Assembly (NCBI GenBank): GCA_902789665.1 | Contig: CADAOY010000004.1 | Span: 186,001 to 250,000 of the forward strand | Source of the DNA: an uncultured Lachnospiraceae bacterium | Lineage (GTDB): Bacteria > Bacillota > Clostridia > Lachnospirales > Lachnospiraceae | DNA length: 64,000 nucleotides | Reading direction: 5' to 3' | Shown here: positions 8,458 through 17,499 of the stretch, piece by piece | Layout of the letters: each line of letters opens with the position of its first letter | Numbering within the stretch: position 1 is the first letter of the stretch | Position numbers and translations under genes: made by a program | The notes under the pieces: generated by a model | Told to the model about the DNA's origin: nothing | The model's input: only the letters and a program-made list of their open reading frames with translations | Databases searched by the model: none

Positions 8458-11316
8458 ATGCAAATAATAGATAAGCATAACAGATTTTCAATACGCAGGC
8501 TAATTCTGGGGGTCTGTGGGCTTTTGCTTGTGGCTTTGTGTTTTTGTGTGGTTGCAAAGGCTGATAATGAGCCTAAGGTAGTAAGGGTTGGATATTACGA
8601 GAATGAGGTTTTCCAGGAGGGCGCCAGGGAAGGCGTGGCCAAGAGTGGATATGCATATGAGTATTATCGTAAGTTATCTGAATATACTGGCTGGGAATAT
8701 GAATATGTATATGGTGATTATGGTGAGCTTTATCAGATGCTTCTTGATGGCGAGATAGATTTGCTTGCAGGTCTTGCCTACAGAGAAGACAGGGCAGCCA
8801 TCATAGGATACCCTAATGAAGTAATGGGTGTTGAGTCATATTACCTTGTTAAGCATGATGATGCTACTAATATTACGGCAGAGCCATCTACTTTAAACGG
8901 GTGCAAAATCGGCGTCTTAGACAGCGCCATGGTTGGCGTTTTAAACGGTTATCTTGAAGAAAACAGTATAAACGCTGAAGTAATTACATATTCGGATTAT
9001 ACTCAGCTTTTTGATGCTTTTGATTTAAAAGAAGTGGACATTCTGGCAGCAGAAAGTGATGGTGCATATGGAAGAGAGCACTCAGAGGTTCTTACAGTAT
9101 TTGGAACTTCTGATTATTATCTTTGCGTGAATATTAAGAGAAAAGATCTGCTTTCAGAACTTAACAATGCGCAGGCGTCGCTTGCAGCAGAAGAGCCTAA
9201 TTTTATAAATTCACTCAGAACCAGATATTATTCTGTCAGTGTTACAGCCAGGGCTTTTACACAGGCTGAGAGAGAATGGATGAGTGAGCATGACAGCCTT
9301 AATATCGGATATCTTGAGAATTATCTTCCTTACAGCGATACAGACAGTAAGGGAGATGTGACAGGTATCGTTAAGGATATGGTTCCGTCTATTATGAACC
9401 TTCTGGAAATGCAGAATATGACGGTTAACTATAAGGGATATGCAAATTATGATGAAATGATAGCCGCAGTTTCTTCGGGAGAGATTGATGCGGCTTTTCC
9501 TGTTGGTGGAGGACTGTATAATTCAGAAGAAAGCGGTATATATCTTACCAATCCTGTGTCTTCATCCGCTGCGGAACTTGTATATAAAGGCGAGTTTGAT
9601 GAGAATACCACGAAGCATTTTGCGGTAAATGAGAATAACAAAATGCAGTATTATTTTGTAAGCACTAATTATCCTGATGCTGAAATCACTTTTTATCCAT
9701 CCACTGAAGACTGCCTTTCGGCGGTACTTTCTGGGAAGGCAGAGTGCGCAACCCTAAACGGTCTAAGGGCTAATGAAATACTTCGTAACCGTAAATATGA
9801 GGACTTAACTCTTTATCTGACAAGTTTCAACGATGACAGATGCTTCGGTGTAAAAATTGGTAACGAAGGACTCTTAAAATTATTAAACCGCGGAATCAAT
9901 GTGCTTGGGGATGGCTACGCACAGAGTATTTCCAGCAGATATACAGGGGAACTTTATTCTTACGGAGTCTGGGATTTTGCCTTAGATCATATGGCTATTG
10001 TGAGTGTGGTTATTATCATAATTGCAGTCATAATTGTTTTCCTGCTTGCAAGAGACATGCGAAGAACCAAGAAGGAAGTTGAGGAAAAGGAAAAATCCAG
10101 ACGAGACTTAGAGATTAAGAATAAGGAACTTGCCGATAGTCAGAAGGCCCTGTCGGATGCGGTTATCGCGGCAGAGAGCGCCAACCGTGCCAAGACAACT
10201 TTCCTTAATAACATGTCCCATGACATTCGTACACCGATGAATGCCATCGTGGGCTTTACAGGTCTTGCTTCATCCAATATCGATGATAAAGAAAAGGTAC
10301 AGGATTACCTGGGCAAAATCTCCGTCTCAAGTCATCATCTTTTATCCCTAATCAATGACGTACTTGACATGAGCAGTATTGAAAGCGGCAATGTGACCAT
10401 TAAAGAAGCAGAGGTACATCTGCCGGATGTGATTAATGATTTACAGACTATCATTCATTCGAGCGTAGAATCCAAGGAACTTAAATTGGTGGTTGATACC
10501 ACAAATTTAAAACATGAAGATGTTATAACTGATAAGCTAAGGCTTAAACAGGTTCTTCTTAATATTTTATCAAATGCAGTTAAGTTTACGCCGTCAGGTG
10601 GTACAATCAGCTTTTTACTTAGTGAGAAAGAAACTGATGAGCCTGAAATGGCAAAATATGAATTCCTCATAAAGGATACCGGAATCGGTATGAGTGAAGA
10701 GTTCCAAAAGACGATTTTTGATGCTTTCTCACGTGAGAAGACCAGTACTGTAAGTGGTATTCAGGGTACAGGTCTTGGTATGGCAATTGCCAGGAATATT
10801 ATTGAGATGATGGGCGGAGAAATATCAGTTAAGTCCAAGGAAGGCGAAGGCAGTGAATTCACAGTGCTTCTTCCTTGCGCAGTATGCGCTCCAAAAAAGA
10901 AGACTGAAGATGTAGCAGAGGAGATGCCTGATTTGACAGGAAAGAGAGTACTTCTTGTTGAAGATAATCAGATGAATCAGCTTCTTTGCGAGAATATTCT
11001 TAAGAATGTTGGACTTGAGGTGGATATTGCCGGTGACGGTACAGAGGCAGTTGACCAGGTGAAGAAAGTATCAGCCGGATATTATGATATTATCCTGATG
11101 GATATTCAGATGCCGAAGATGGATGGTTATGAAGCAACAAGACAGATTCGTGCACTTGATGATAAGGATAAGGCGAATATTCCGATTGTTGCAGTTACCG
11201 CCAATGCTTTTGAAGAAGATAAACAGACTGCTTTTGGCGTCGGAATGAATGGGCATCTGGCAAAACCATATGATATTCCGGAAATAATGAAGACGCTAAA
11301 AACACTTTTGGGATAA
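8458..11316 (+). CDS. BvgS-like hybrid sensor histidine kinase with two periplasmic-type binding domains
   Basis: About 952 aa. Order: signal/membrane anchor (residues ~14-34), two tandem SBP_bac_3-like solute-binding modules (~40-265 and ~280-500; note repeated GEIDLLAGLAY / GEIDAAFPVGG), a membrane helix (~515-537), a coiled coil, HisKA with H-box MSHDIRTP (His ~588), ATPase with N-box NILSNAVKF, DTGIGM and GTGLGMAIA, and a C-terminal receiver with VEDNQ, phospho-Asp ~882 in LMDIQMP and KP near the end. It senses a small extracellular ligand and relays phosphate internally. No HPt domain or DNA-binding response regulator is adjacent, so the output is elsewhere. GGGGGGA precedes ATG 8458; ATG 8455 and TTG 8452 are alternative starts. 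Confidence 0.9.
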   Translation: MQIIDKHNRFSIRRLILGVCGLLLVALCFCVVAKADNEPKVVRVGYYENEVFQEGAREGVAKSGYAYEYYRKLSEYTGWEYEYVYGDYGELYQMLLDGEIDLLAGLAYREDRAAIIGYPNEVMGVESYYLVKHDDATNITAEPSTLNGCKIGVLDSAMVGVLNGYLEENSINAEVITYSDYTQLFDAFDLKEVDILAAESDGAYGREHSEVLTVFGTSDYYLCVNIKRKDLLSELNNAQASLAAEEPNFINSLRTRYYSVSVTARAFTQAEREWMSEHDSLNIGYLENYLPYSDTDSKGDVTGIVKDMVPSIMNLLEMQNMTVNYKGYANYDEMIAAVSSGEIDAAFPVGGGLYNSEESGIYLTNPVSSSAAELVYKGEFDENTTKHFAVNENNKMQYYFVSTNYPDAEITFYPSTEDCLSAVLSGKAECATLNGLRANEILRNRKYEDLTLYLTSFNDDRCFGVKIGNEGLLKLLNRGINVLGDGYAQSISSRYTGELYSYGVWDFALDHMAIVSVVIIIIAVIIVFLLARDMRRTKKEVEEKEKSRRDLEIKNKELADSQKALSDAVIAAESANRAKTTFLNNMSHDIRTPMNAIVGFTGLASSNIDDKEKVQDYLGKISVSSHHLLSLINDVLDMSSIESGNVTIKEAEVHLPDVINDLQTIIHSSVESKELKLVVDTTNLKHEDVITDKLRLKQVLLNILSNAVKFTPSGGTISFLLSEKETDEPEMAKYEFLIKDTGIGMSEEFQKTIFDAFSREKTSTVSGIQGTGLGMAIARNIIEMMGGEISVKSKEGEGSEFTVLLPCAVCAPKKKTEDVAEEMPDLTGKRVLLVEDNQMNQLLCENILKNVGLEVDIAGDGTEAVDQVKKVSAGYYDIILMDIQMPKMDGYEATRQIRALDDKDKANIPIVAVTANAFEEDKQTAFGVGMNGHLAKPYDIPEIMKTLKTLLG

Positions 11317-11322
11317 GTGTTG

Positions 11323-11351
11323 CACTTTTGTTGACTATTATATATTAGCAT
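11323..11351 (+). promoter_or_regulatory. Putative promoter of the first helical-protein gene
   Basis: TTGCAC and TATTAG are separated by 17 bases. The block GTGTTGCACNTTTGTTG recurs at the same relative place before the second helical-protein gene (about 13763-13780), which suggests shared control. Confidence 0.4.
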
Positions 11352-11396
11352 TGTAGATGTAATAATCGTGATGTTTTAACAGCAGGAGGAAAAGCC

Positions 11397-13763
11397 ATGA
11401 AAGAAGTTGAATTAGATGATATTACTTTAATACCAAGATTTGAATCGGATGATCCTTTTGAGAAGGATGTTATTAAGGAAACACAGATTCTTACTGTTGA
11501 AGTCGTAGATGCAAATGATGCCGCTATGGATTTATTTGAAGATAACAAAAACAATGAAATTCTGGAAATGAATAATGCACTTAGAGCTTTTAATAATGCT
11601 CTTGAAACACTTACGGTTGGATACCCTCAAACAGAAGTAAACATAGAGAAAGCTAAAAAAGATGCCATTGAATGTCTGAATTATTTCCAAAAGAAAAATG
11701 GTATTCAGAAAATAGTTAACAGAATTGATCAATTATATGATCAAAATAAAGCGAAGTCAGAAACCTTTATTAAATGTGTGAACTATGTAACTCCATATAT
11801 TTTCCCAACATTAAAAAGTGAACTTTCCCAAAAGGAAGTTAAGATGACGGAAGATTTCCTGACTAATACATATAATTTTGGAAAAGCAATTAATAATTTT
11901 GATGAAGTTCTTGGTAAGTATGAAAGTGAGTTTTTAAAGGCACAGAAGAATCAGAATGCCAATAAAGATGCTAATTCACCTAAAGAAGGACCTGATGATT
12001 ATTTAAAGATTCTTAAAACCATTAAGAAACTCAGAGAAGATTATAAGAACAGAGAAACTAATGGTCTTAAAATGGATGATTATACCAAGCAGTTTGATGA
12101 ATTACTTAAACTGGCTGTTAAGTATGAAGCGGACCATAGGCCTGTTTTCAGGGGACACAGATCTAAAGAAAGTGCCCAGAGATATAAAATCATGCAGGAT
12201 CTTATTGAAGAAGGCAGAACCATGGGCAGTGTCTTCACTACAGAAATCAGAAATATCAGGAAAAATTGCAGGAAGATAACAGGTGCCCGTTTGACTGAAC
12301 TTGAGATAAAGAATATGGATAAGCCTTATCTTGGCGATGATTTTATCCAGGATAAAATGAAGAAATCAAAGGAACATGATGCTGATAAATTCTACAATCA
12401 GCTTATGGATGGTTCTGAAAATACAGTTAGTGAGCTTAAGACAAATGCCATCAAGAATACAATTGTAGGTAATCTTAAGAATGCTTTTAAGGAAAATCCA
12501 TATATTAATGTTGATAAGTATTACGATAATGTTATGGCTGAAAGAAAAGACTGGCTTGCTAAATCACAGCCTGTAAATGGTCTTAAGGATTTACCTTACA
12601 GAGATTTTGATATAAAGCAGCATGCTCAGGCTTATGTTATCGACAAATATATCAGATTTGCTGCAGTTAATCCTGAAAAACAGCAGGATGTTCTGCTTAT
12701 GACAAAACCTGGCAAAATCAAAGCCGAGGTTGAGAGTATTATTACAAATGAGACTTTCAAGGAACTTGTGGCACTTGATCCTAAACATGCATTCTATGAC
12801 TGGATGAATGTAAATAAATACTATGAAGCTCAGAAGGAAGGGGCAAAGAGTACAATTGATGAGATGAAGGCCGGAAAAATGCAGTCCCTTGAAAAACGCA
12901 ATAAAAACATCAGTGAAGAGACTGTATGTGAGGCTGTTTATGATTTAATGCTGCTTGATAAGAGATTCCAGAAATCTTTTGAAAAACTGGGCGCGGCTTT
13001 TGCCCTTGGTGCTAAGATTAATGATCCGATAGAACATGAAATGTTTAATAAAATTGTTAACAAAATTGCCAAGAATGTGCCTAAGGAATTAGTTGAGAAG
13101 TATGAAGGAAAAGACGTAAGTAAACTTCCTGATATGCTTAAGGATATTGAAAAGAGCGGCATTCTTGATAAAATGGCTAAGGAAACAAAGCCTCTTTTGG
13201 ATAAAGAGTTTAAGAAAGAGGATTATCAGAACAGATTTAAGAATGCTGTTGACTATTACAATCATAAATTAGGTTATGAGAGTCCTGATGTCACATATAA
13301 AAATGAAATCGATAATATAAACAGAAGAATGGATCAGGAAAATGAGACTTTGGAAAACGCAAAGAAGTGGAATGAAGGTTTATATAACGATCTCTACACA
13401 TATATTGATGATAAATTTGACCGTAATACATTAAAGGCTTACGTAAAAATTGAGAAAAACGCAGAGGCTTTAAAACAGAAGAAAGAAGAATTAAAGCCTG
13501 ATGATTATAACAAATATCTTGTTGAGAAATTTGGTAAAGAAAATGTTGATCTTTATAACAAACTGAAAGAAAACAAAAATTTCCTGAAAAAAGAAGAGCA
13601 TATTAAGGGTTCTATTGCAATCAATGACAAAGACAGTAAAGAGGCAACTGCTTCCCTGAAAGAACTTGGAAAATTAAAGAATGACTATAACAAGAAACTC
13701 AATGAGTTTAACAAAAACAATCCTACACAGAAAAAGAGTGCCAAAGCACCACAGAGAAAATAG
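11397..13763 (+). CDS. Large charged helical protein of unknown function (first of a pair)
   Basis: 788 aa, no signal peptide, no membrane helix, very rich in Lys, Glu, Asp and Asn and mostly predicted helix. I recognise no domain. It starts MKEVELDDITLIP; the next gene starts MKEIDENDVEQVK, and both end in basic tails (KKSAKAPQRK here). Segments such as AQAYVIDKYIRFAAVNPEKQ and CEAVYDLMLLDKRFQKSFE look like diverged helical repeats with an aromatic Y-I/L-x-x-L spacing. The only Cys residues are scattered (for example RKNCRKI). Strong ribosome site AGGAGG. It could be a structural scaffold, an effector, or an antigen-like repeat protein; none is shown. Confidence 0.75.
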   Translation: MKEVELDDITLIPRFESDDPFEKDVIKETQILTVEVVDANDAAMDLFEDNKNNEILEMNNALRAFNNALETLTVGYPQTEVNIEKAKKDAIECLNYFQKKNGIQKIVNRIDQLYDQNKAKSETFIKCVNYVTPYIFPTLKSELSQKEVKMTEDFLTNTYNFGKAINNFDEVLGKYESEFLKAQKNQNANKDANSPKEGPDDYLKILKTIKKLREDYKNRETNGLKMDDYTKQFDELLKLAVKYEADHRPVFRGHRSKESAQRYKIMQDLIEEGRTMGSVFTTEIRNIRKNCRKITGARLTELEIKNMDKPYLGDDFIQDKMKKSKEHDADKFYNQLMDGSENTVSELKTNAIKNTIVGNLKNAFKENPYINVDKYYDNVMAERKDWLAKSQPVNGLKDLPYRDFDIKQHAQAYVIDKYIRFAAVNPEKQQDVLLMTKPGKIKAEVESIITNETFKELVALDPKHAFYDWMNVNKYYEAQKEGAKSTIDEMKAGKMQSLEKRNKNISEETVCEAVYDLMLLDKRFQKSFEKLGAAFALGAKINDPIEHEMFNKIVNKIAKNVPKELVEKYEGKDVSKLPDMLKDIEKSGILDKMAKETKPLLDKEFKKEDYQNRFKNAVDYYNHKLGYESPDVTYKNEIDNINRRMDQENETLENAKKWNEGLYNDLYTYIDDKFDRNTLKAYVKIEKNAEALKQKKEELKPDDYNKYLVEKFGKENVDLYNKLKENKNFLKKEEHIKGSIAINDKDSKEATASLKELGKLKNDYNKKLNEFNKNNPTQKKSAKAPQRK

Positions 13764-13828
13764 TGTTGCACATTTGTTGTTTTATGTGTGTTAAGATTTG
13801 AATATCTTAAAGAAAAGAGGAATCGCTT

Positions 13829-15766
13829 ATGAAAGAAATTGATGAAAATGATGTAGAACAGGTTAAAAATGATAATACTATTGATATAGCTTTATATCAG
13901 AATCTGAAGGGTCAGAAGGATAGTTTTTTAAATTATACAGGCACAAACCATGACACAGTAAGCAATATGCTTTTTGCCCTTAATCATATTGCCAGCAAAT
14001 ATGAAGAAATGTCTGAGAGCAAGAATAAACTTAGCGATGAGGAGGCAATTAAGGAAAAAGAAAGAGTTGCCGGAATGTATCCTAAGATCAAAAAGTTTAC
14101 AAAGGCAGTAAAAGATTTGCAGGAAGCAGCTTATCAGACATATGGGGAAGATGATCCTGAAATTATCCAGCAAACACTTAATACAATAGCAGCATTTCAT
14201 TCTTTTCTTGTAGACGGAGAAGGAACAACTAATTTCAACAAAATTCTAACAGATATATCAACTGATAAAAAGTTAGCTTTTAAATATAAAAAAAGTTTTG
14301 ATCAGGGTTTGAAAATTCTCGACGACGCTTTTAAGTGTGGACTTAACCCTCAGGAACTTATGAAGGTTGAGCCTAAAGAGGAGAAGAAAGCCCAGGAAAA
14401 GCCTGAGAAGAAGGACGAAGGCATCAAAAATGAGCATGATTATAATGCATATCTTAATTCAAAGGCATATAAGGATGTTCAGTCTTCCAAGGACGCACTT
14501 CACTGGGTTGATTATTTAAAGAGTGAATATGGCAAGGATCCAAATTCATTTAAGAGTAAGCCTGAATATCCTGATAATTTCCTGACATCCATTATTGCTG
14601 TAAGAGATATAGCAGGTGCAGAGAGAAATGAACCTTCAACATTAAGAAGAGGAGGACTTATTTCTCAGAGTGATATTAATGGTCGTATTGGTACTCTAAA
14701 GCAAAACGATCATTTTAAAGAATGGCTTGCTGAATTTAAAAGAGATCCGGCATATCTTGCCAAGGCAGAGAGCGCTGCTACCGTAACATTTGGTCATGGC
14801 GGCAAGGTTGAAGATATGTTTAAGAAATTTCTTATGAAACAGCCTGCAGGTGCTCTTGAGTATGATCCAACAATTGCAAGATTAATGCCTACTGTCAAAG
14901 AGCGTATTGAAGGTTTGCAGGATCAGATTAAAAACGGCAAGAAAAATAATCCGGAATTCGTTGCAACTGCAGCGGCGGAGATTTTGCTCCTTCGTAATAA
15001 GATTAAATGTGAAAGAAATAAAAAGAGTTCTCTTAATGTTAAGTGCCCATGCGACGATCCTCAGTTTAATCAGAGTATTAAGGATCTGGCAGCACAGAAT
15101 ACTTTTAAATTAATGTTACAGAATCCTAGAATTTTATCCCAGATTACTGAAGGTCATGGCGGTGAAATGATTGACAGAATGAGAACTGAGTTTAACGATA
15201 AGGGATATACAAATGAGAGCGTTGGTCAGCCTCTTATGGAAGGAACCGTAGATGGAAGACTGGAGTATCTTAAGAATGAGGTTATTAAGACACATAATAA
15301 CTTCGCTGACTTCAAGCAACCTTCTCTTGAAGAGAAAAACAATGCCAAGAAAGTCATTGCTGAATATACATCATTAGCATCACTTAAGGTTAAAAAGCAT
15401 TATAAAGGATCGGACAATGTACCTAGAAGTACAGTTAATTCTTTCGTTGATAATGCAGTTAATCATGACAGAAATTTCTCACAATTATTTGATATTGATA
15501 ATGAATATTATTCTGTAATGAATGATATTGAGAATAAGAAAGAAGGCGCGTTTATTTCTTCATTTGATAAGAGAATGACGGGTGCCAAGATTAAAAACGA
15601 TGAAAGGGATAAGGAAGTTTTACGTTCAATGGCAGGTGAAGATAAGGTTCAGGGAAAGAAGATTGATGATGATATTTTCAAACCTGTAGATGAAAACCAG
15701 CTTGGCGACAAGGTTGAAATGAAGAACGGAAAGGTTCAGGTTAAAGGTAAAGCTAAAGGTAAGTAA
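13829..15766 (+). CDS. Large charged helical protein with ~120-residue GHGG repeats (second of a pair)
   Basis: 645 aa, cytoplasmic by sequence. It holds two internal repeats about 120 residues apart: FGHGGKVEDMFKKF (GHGG at 322-325) and EGHGGEMIDRMRTEF (GHGG at 442-445). Each is preceded by a run of the form NxxFKxxL and followed by a charged helix (KERIEGLQDQI / DGRLEYLKNEV). Between the repeats lies a Cys cluster, KCERN...KCPCDDP. A Lys/Glu-rich linker (about 187-205) separates an N-terminal helical part. Same opening residues and basic C-terminal tail as the gene upstream, 65 bases away, implying an old duplication. Function unknown. Confidence 0.75.
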   Translation: MKEIDENDVEQVKNDNTIDIALYQNLKGQKDSFLNYTGTNHDTVSNMLFALNHIASKYEEMSESKNKLSDEEAIKEKERVAGMYPKIKKFTKAVKDLQEAAYQTYGEDDPEIIQQTLNTIAAFHSFLVDGEGTTNFNKILTDISTDKKLAFKYKKSFDQGLKILDDAFKCGLNPQELMKVEPKEEKKAQEKPEKKDEGIKNEHDYNAYLNSKAYKDVQSSKDALHWVDYLKSEYGKDPNSFKSKPEYPDNFLTSIIAVRDIAGAERNEPSTLRRGGLISQSDINGRIGTLKQNDHFKEWLAEFKRDPAYLAKAESAATVTFGHGGKVEDMFKKFLMKQPAGALEYDPTIARLMPTVKERIEGLQDQIKNGKKNNPEFVATAAAEILLLRNKIKCERNKKSSLNVKCPCDDPQFNQSIKDLAAQNTFKLMLQNPRILSQITEGHGGEMIDRMRTEFNDKGYTNESVGQPLMEGTVDGRLEYLKNEVIKTHNNFADFKQPSLEEKNNAKKVIAEYTSLASLKVKKHYKGSDNVPRSTVNSFVDNAVNHDRNFSQLFDIDNEYYSVMNDIENKKEGAFISSFDKRMTGAKIKNDERDKEVLRSMAGEDKVQGKKIDDDIFKPVDENQLGDKVEMKNGKVQVKGKAKGK

Positions 15767-15800
15767 TTATAAATAATTGAAACATACAAATAAAATGACT

Positions 15801-15840
15801 AAAGCCATGGTTTATAAAGACTATGGCTTTGTTTTTTTAT
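15801..15840 (+). terminator. Intrinsic terminator, AAAGCCATGG type
   Basis: AAAGCCATGG (15801-15810) pairs with CTATGGCTTT (15821-15830) with one G-T pair and a 10-base loop, followed by GTTTTTTTAT. A near copy (three differences over 30 bases) lies at 17810-17839. Confidence 0.85.
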
Positions 15841-15903
15841 TATAATAGGTTTATAATGTTGAAGGCCATATTGGCGGCGATATGTGTTTGAGGAGACAGA
15901 CTT

Positions 15904-16491
15904 ATGGATGAGAGATTAAAAAGGCAGATTGATTTTGCACTTGAGATAGATAAAGAGAAAAATATATTCAGGCAGACGCATCTTACGAATCATGGCAGAA
16001 ATGAGAATGACGCTGAGCATGCATGGCATATGGCGATAATGGCATATCTTCTTAGGGAATATTCCAATGAGGAAGTTGATATAGCCAAAGTTATGCTGAT
16101 GTGTCTTATACACGACATTGTGGAGATAGATGCGGGAGATACTTATGCTTATGACTCGAAAGCGATAGAGAGTCAGAAAGAAAGAGAGGATGCTGCGAAG
16201 GAAAGGATTTTCTCACTGCTTCCTCAGGATCAGAAGGAAGAGATGATTGCTCTTTTTGATGAATTTGAGAACTGCGAAAGTGCAGAGTCCAAATATGCTC
16301 ACGCAATGGATAACCTGCAGCCTCTTATCTTAAATGACAGTAATAATGGGGGCGACTGGAAAGAGCATGAAGTTACATCCGATAAGATTTATCAAAGGCA
16401 TATAAAGACAAAGATGGGGTCGGAGATTTTGTTCGAATTAACGGATTCAATTATTAAAGAGAATATAAAAAAAGGTAATTTGCCTAAGTAG
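15904..16491 (+). CDS. HD-domain phosphohydrolase (YfbR/HDDC2-like)
   Basis: 195 aa. The metal-binding HD signature is complete: His in NDAEHAWHM, HD in LIHDIVEID, and a downstream Asp in HAMDNLQPLI. The spacing and the motif VEIDAGDTYAYD match the HDDC2/YfbR group of 5'-deoxynucleotidases, which dephosphorylate deoxynucleoside monophosphates; other members have unproven substrates. GGAGA precedes the ATG by 9 bases. It probably shares a transcript with the membrane protein 20 bases downstream. Confidence 0.75.
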   Translation: MDERLKRQIDFALEIDKEKNIFRQTHLTNHGRNENDAEHAWHMAIMAYLLREYSNEEVDIAKVMLMCLIHDIVEIDAGDTYAYDSKAIESQKEREDAAKERIFSLLPQDQKEEMIALFDEFENCESAESKYAHAMDNLQPLILNDSNNGGDWKEHEVTSDKIYQRHIKTKMGSEILFELTDSIIKENIKKGNLPK

Positions 16492-16511
16492 GTTAAGGAG
16501 GATTAAGGGAG

Positions 16512-17030
16512 ATGGAGACGAAGGTTTCTAAAAGAGTTAGGTTTGTAACGATTATCAGTATTATTTTTGCAGTGACGTCATTATTTTATTTAGGATTGGC
16601 AGTGGCGTATTTTATAGCAATGGGCGTTACACTGATGACAGGAAATGAATATGAAATGCTTGGTTTCGTATTTGGACTGATTGGTTTGCCGCTTGTAATT
16701 ATTATTCTGGCTTTTCCGATTTTTAGAGTTATTATTCTGGTTTTAAGCTTGAATATAAGGAAAAAATATAAAGAAGGTCGAAAGGCAAAAGGTATGGCTA
16801 TTACCACGGCAGTTATGCAGATTATTGATGCAGTTGCTTCACCGGTTGCTTTCTTCTTTATTGGCTCAATGATCTTTTTGTTTAGCCAGGATATATTTAA
16901 TGCGATACCGGGTGGTGGATTGTTATATTCCATTTTTGGTTTGACAATTAATATTCCGGTAATAGCTAAAGGTGTGTTGCAGATAATAGCTTCGGTTATG
17001 CTTTTTAAGAGTGCGGGGGAACTTTATTAA
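16512..17030 (+). CDS. Four-helix membrane protein of unknown function
   Basis: 172 aa. Four hydrophobic segments (about 12-36, 48-80, 95-124, 128-166) separated by a basic cytoplasmic loop (NIRKKYKEGRKAKG). No family recognised. The start has AAGGAGG 11 bases upstream with a further GGGAG close by. The gene follows the HD hydrolase in an apparent operon. Confidence 0.65.
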   Translation: METKVSKRVRFVTIISIIFAVTSLFYLGLAVAYFIAMGVTLMTGNEYEMLGFVFGLIGLPLVIIILAFPIFRVIILVLSLNIRKKYKEGRKAKGMAITTAVMQIIDAVASPVAFFFIGSMIFLFSQDIFNAIPGGGLLYSIFGLTINIPVIAKGVLQIIASVMLFKSAGELY

Positions 17031-17088
17031 AGAGCCCGGAAGGTGCGAATAATTTAAGTATTGGGGATAAACTATCCGGGTAAATATG

Positions 17089-17118
17089 TTGTGATAGACT
17101 GCATTATTATTGTATAAT
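17089..17118 (+). promoter_or_regulatory. Promoter for the leader-peptide cluster
   Basis: TTGTGA (17089-17094) and a perfect TATAAT (17113-17118) are 18 bases apart, 24 bases before the first small ORF. Confidence 0.55.
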
Positions 17119-17141
17119 AAGTATAAGTGAGGGTTACAGAT

Positions 17142-17174
17142 ATGAGAGATGAATTATTAAAGGATTTTGACTAA
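17142..17174 (+). pseudogene. Truncated copy of the double-glycine leader (10 codons)
   Basis: ATG at 17142 opens MRDELLKDFD and stops at TAA. The first seven residues match the openings MRLELLKGL and MREELLKGL of the two intact genes that follow, and a GAGGG sequence lies upstream. The rest of the leader and the core are gone; the next gene's ribosome site begins five bases after the stop. Most likely a remnant of a third tandem copy, or less likely a short upstream ORF. Confidence 0.5.
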
Positions 17175-17194
17175 TAATTGAGGAGGGCAAAACT

Positions 17195-17485
17195 ATGAGA
17201 TTGGAATTATTAAAGGGGTTAACAGATGCGCAGATTAATAAACTTGCAAGATGCAAGAGTGCAGAAGAAATCTTGGAACTTGCCAAGGCTGAAGGTGTAG
17301 AACTTAATGAAGAGCAGCTTGCAGCTGTATCAGGTGGATGCGGAGAGAAAGCAGACCCTGTAAGATGTAATAAGTGTGGCTCACTGAACTGCGAAATGTA
17401 TCAGACAGTATTAAATGTGATAACTAAGGGATATGATTATAAATGGAGATGCAATGATTGCGGTAATGAATGGTTATGGGATTAA
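17195..17485 (+). CDS. Nif11-like double-glycine leader peptide with zinc-ribbon core
   Basis: 96 aa. Residues 1-48 are a leader of the gut-clostridial Nif11/bacteriocin type: MRLELLKGLT, AEEILELAKAEGVELNEEQ, then AAVSGG, where peptidase-ABC exporters cut after Gly48. Residues 49-96 hold C49, then CNKCG (Cys58, Cys61), Cys66 and CNDCG (Cys86, Cys89), a four-Cys zinc-ribbon pattern with two extra Cys. The core ends in WLWD. Ribosome site GAGGAGG. No modifying enzyme or exporter is nearby. It may be an exported metal-binding peptide or a natural-product precursor; the function is unknown. Confidence 0.75.
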   Translation: MRLELLKGLTDAQINKLARCKSAEEILELAKAEGVELNEEQLAAVSGGCGEKADPVRCNKCGSLNCEMYQTVLNVITKGYDYKWRCNDCGNEWLWD

Positions 17486-17499
17486 TTGGAGGCTTATAT

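Noticed and set aside
17034-17080. CCCGGA and TCCGGG bracket a ~35-base stretch after the 16512-17030 gene, suggesting a structured RNA.
   Set aside because: Six-base closing helix with a large unpaired interior; no match to a known riboswitch core and it lies upstream of the mapped-looking promoter.
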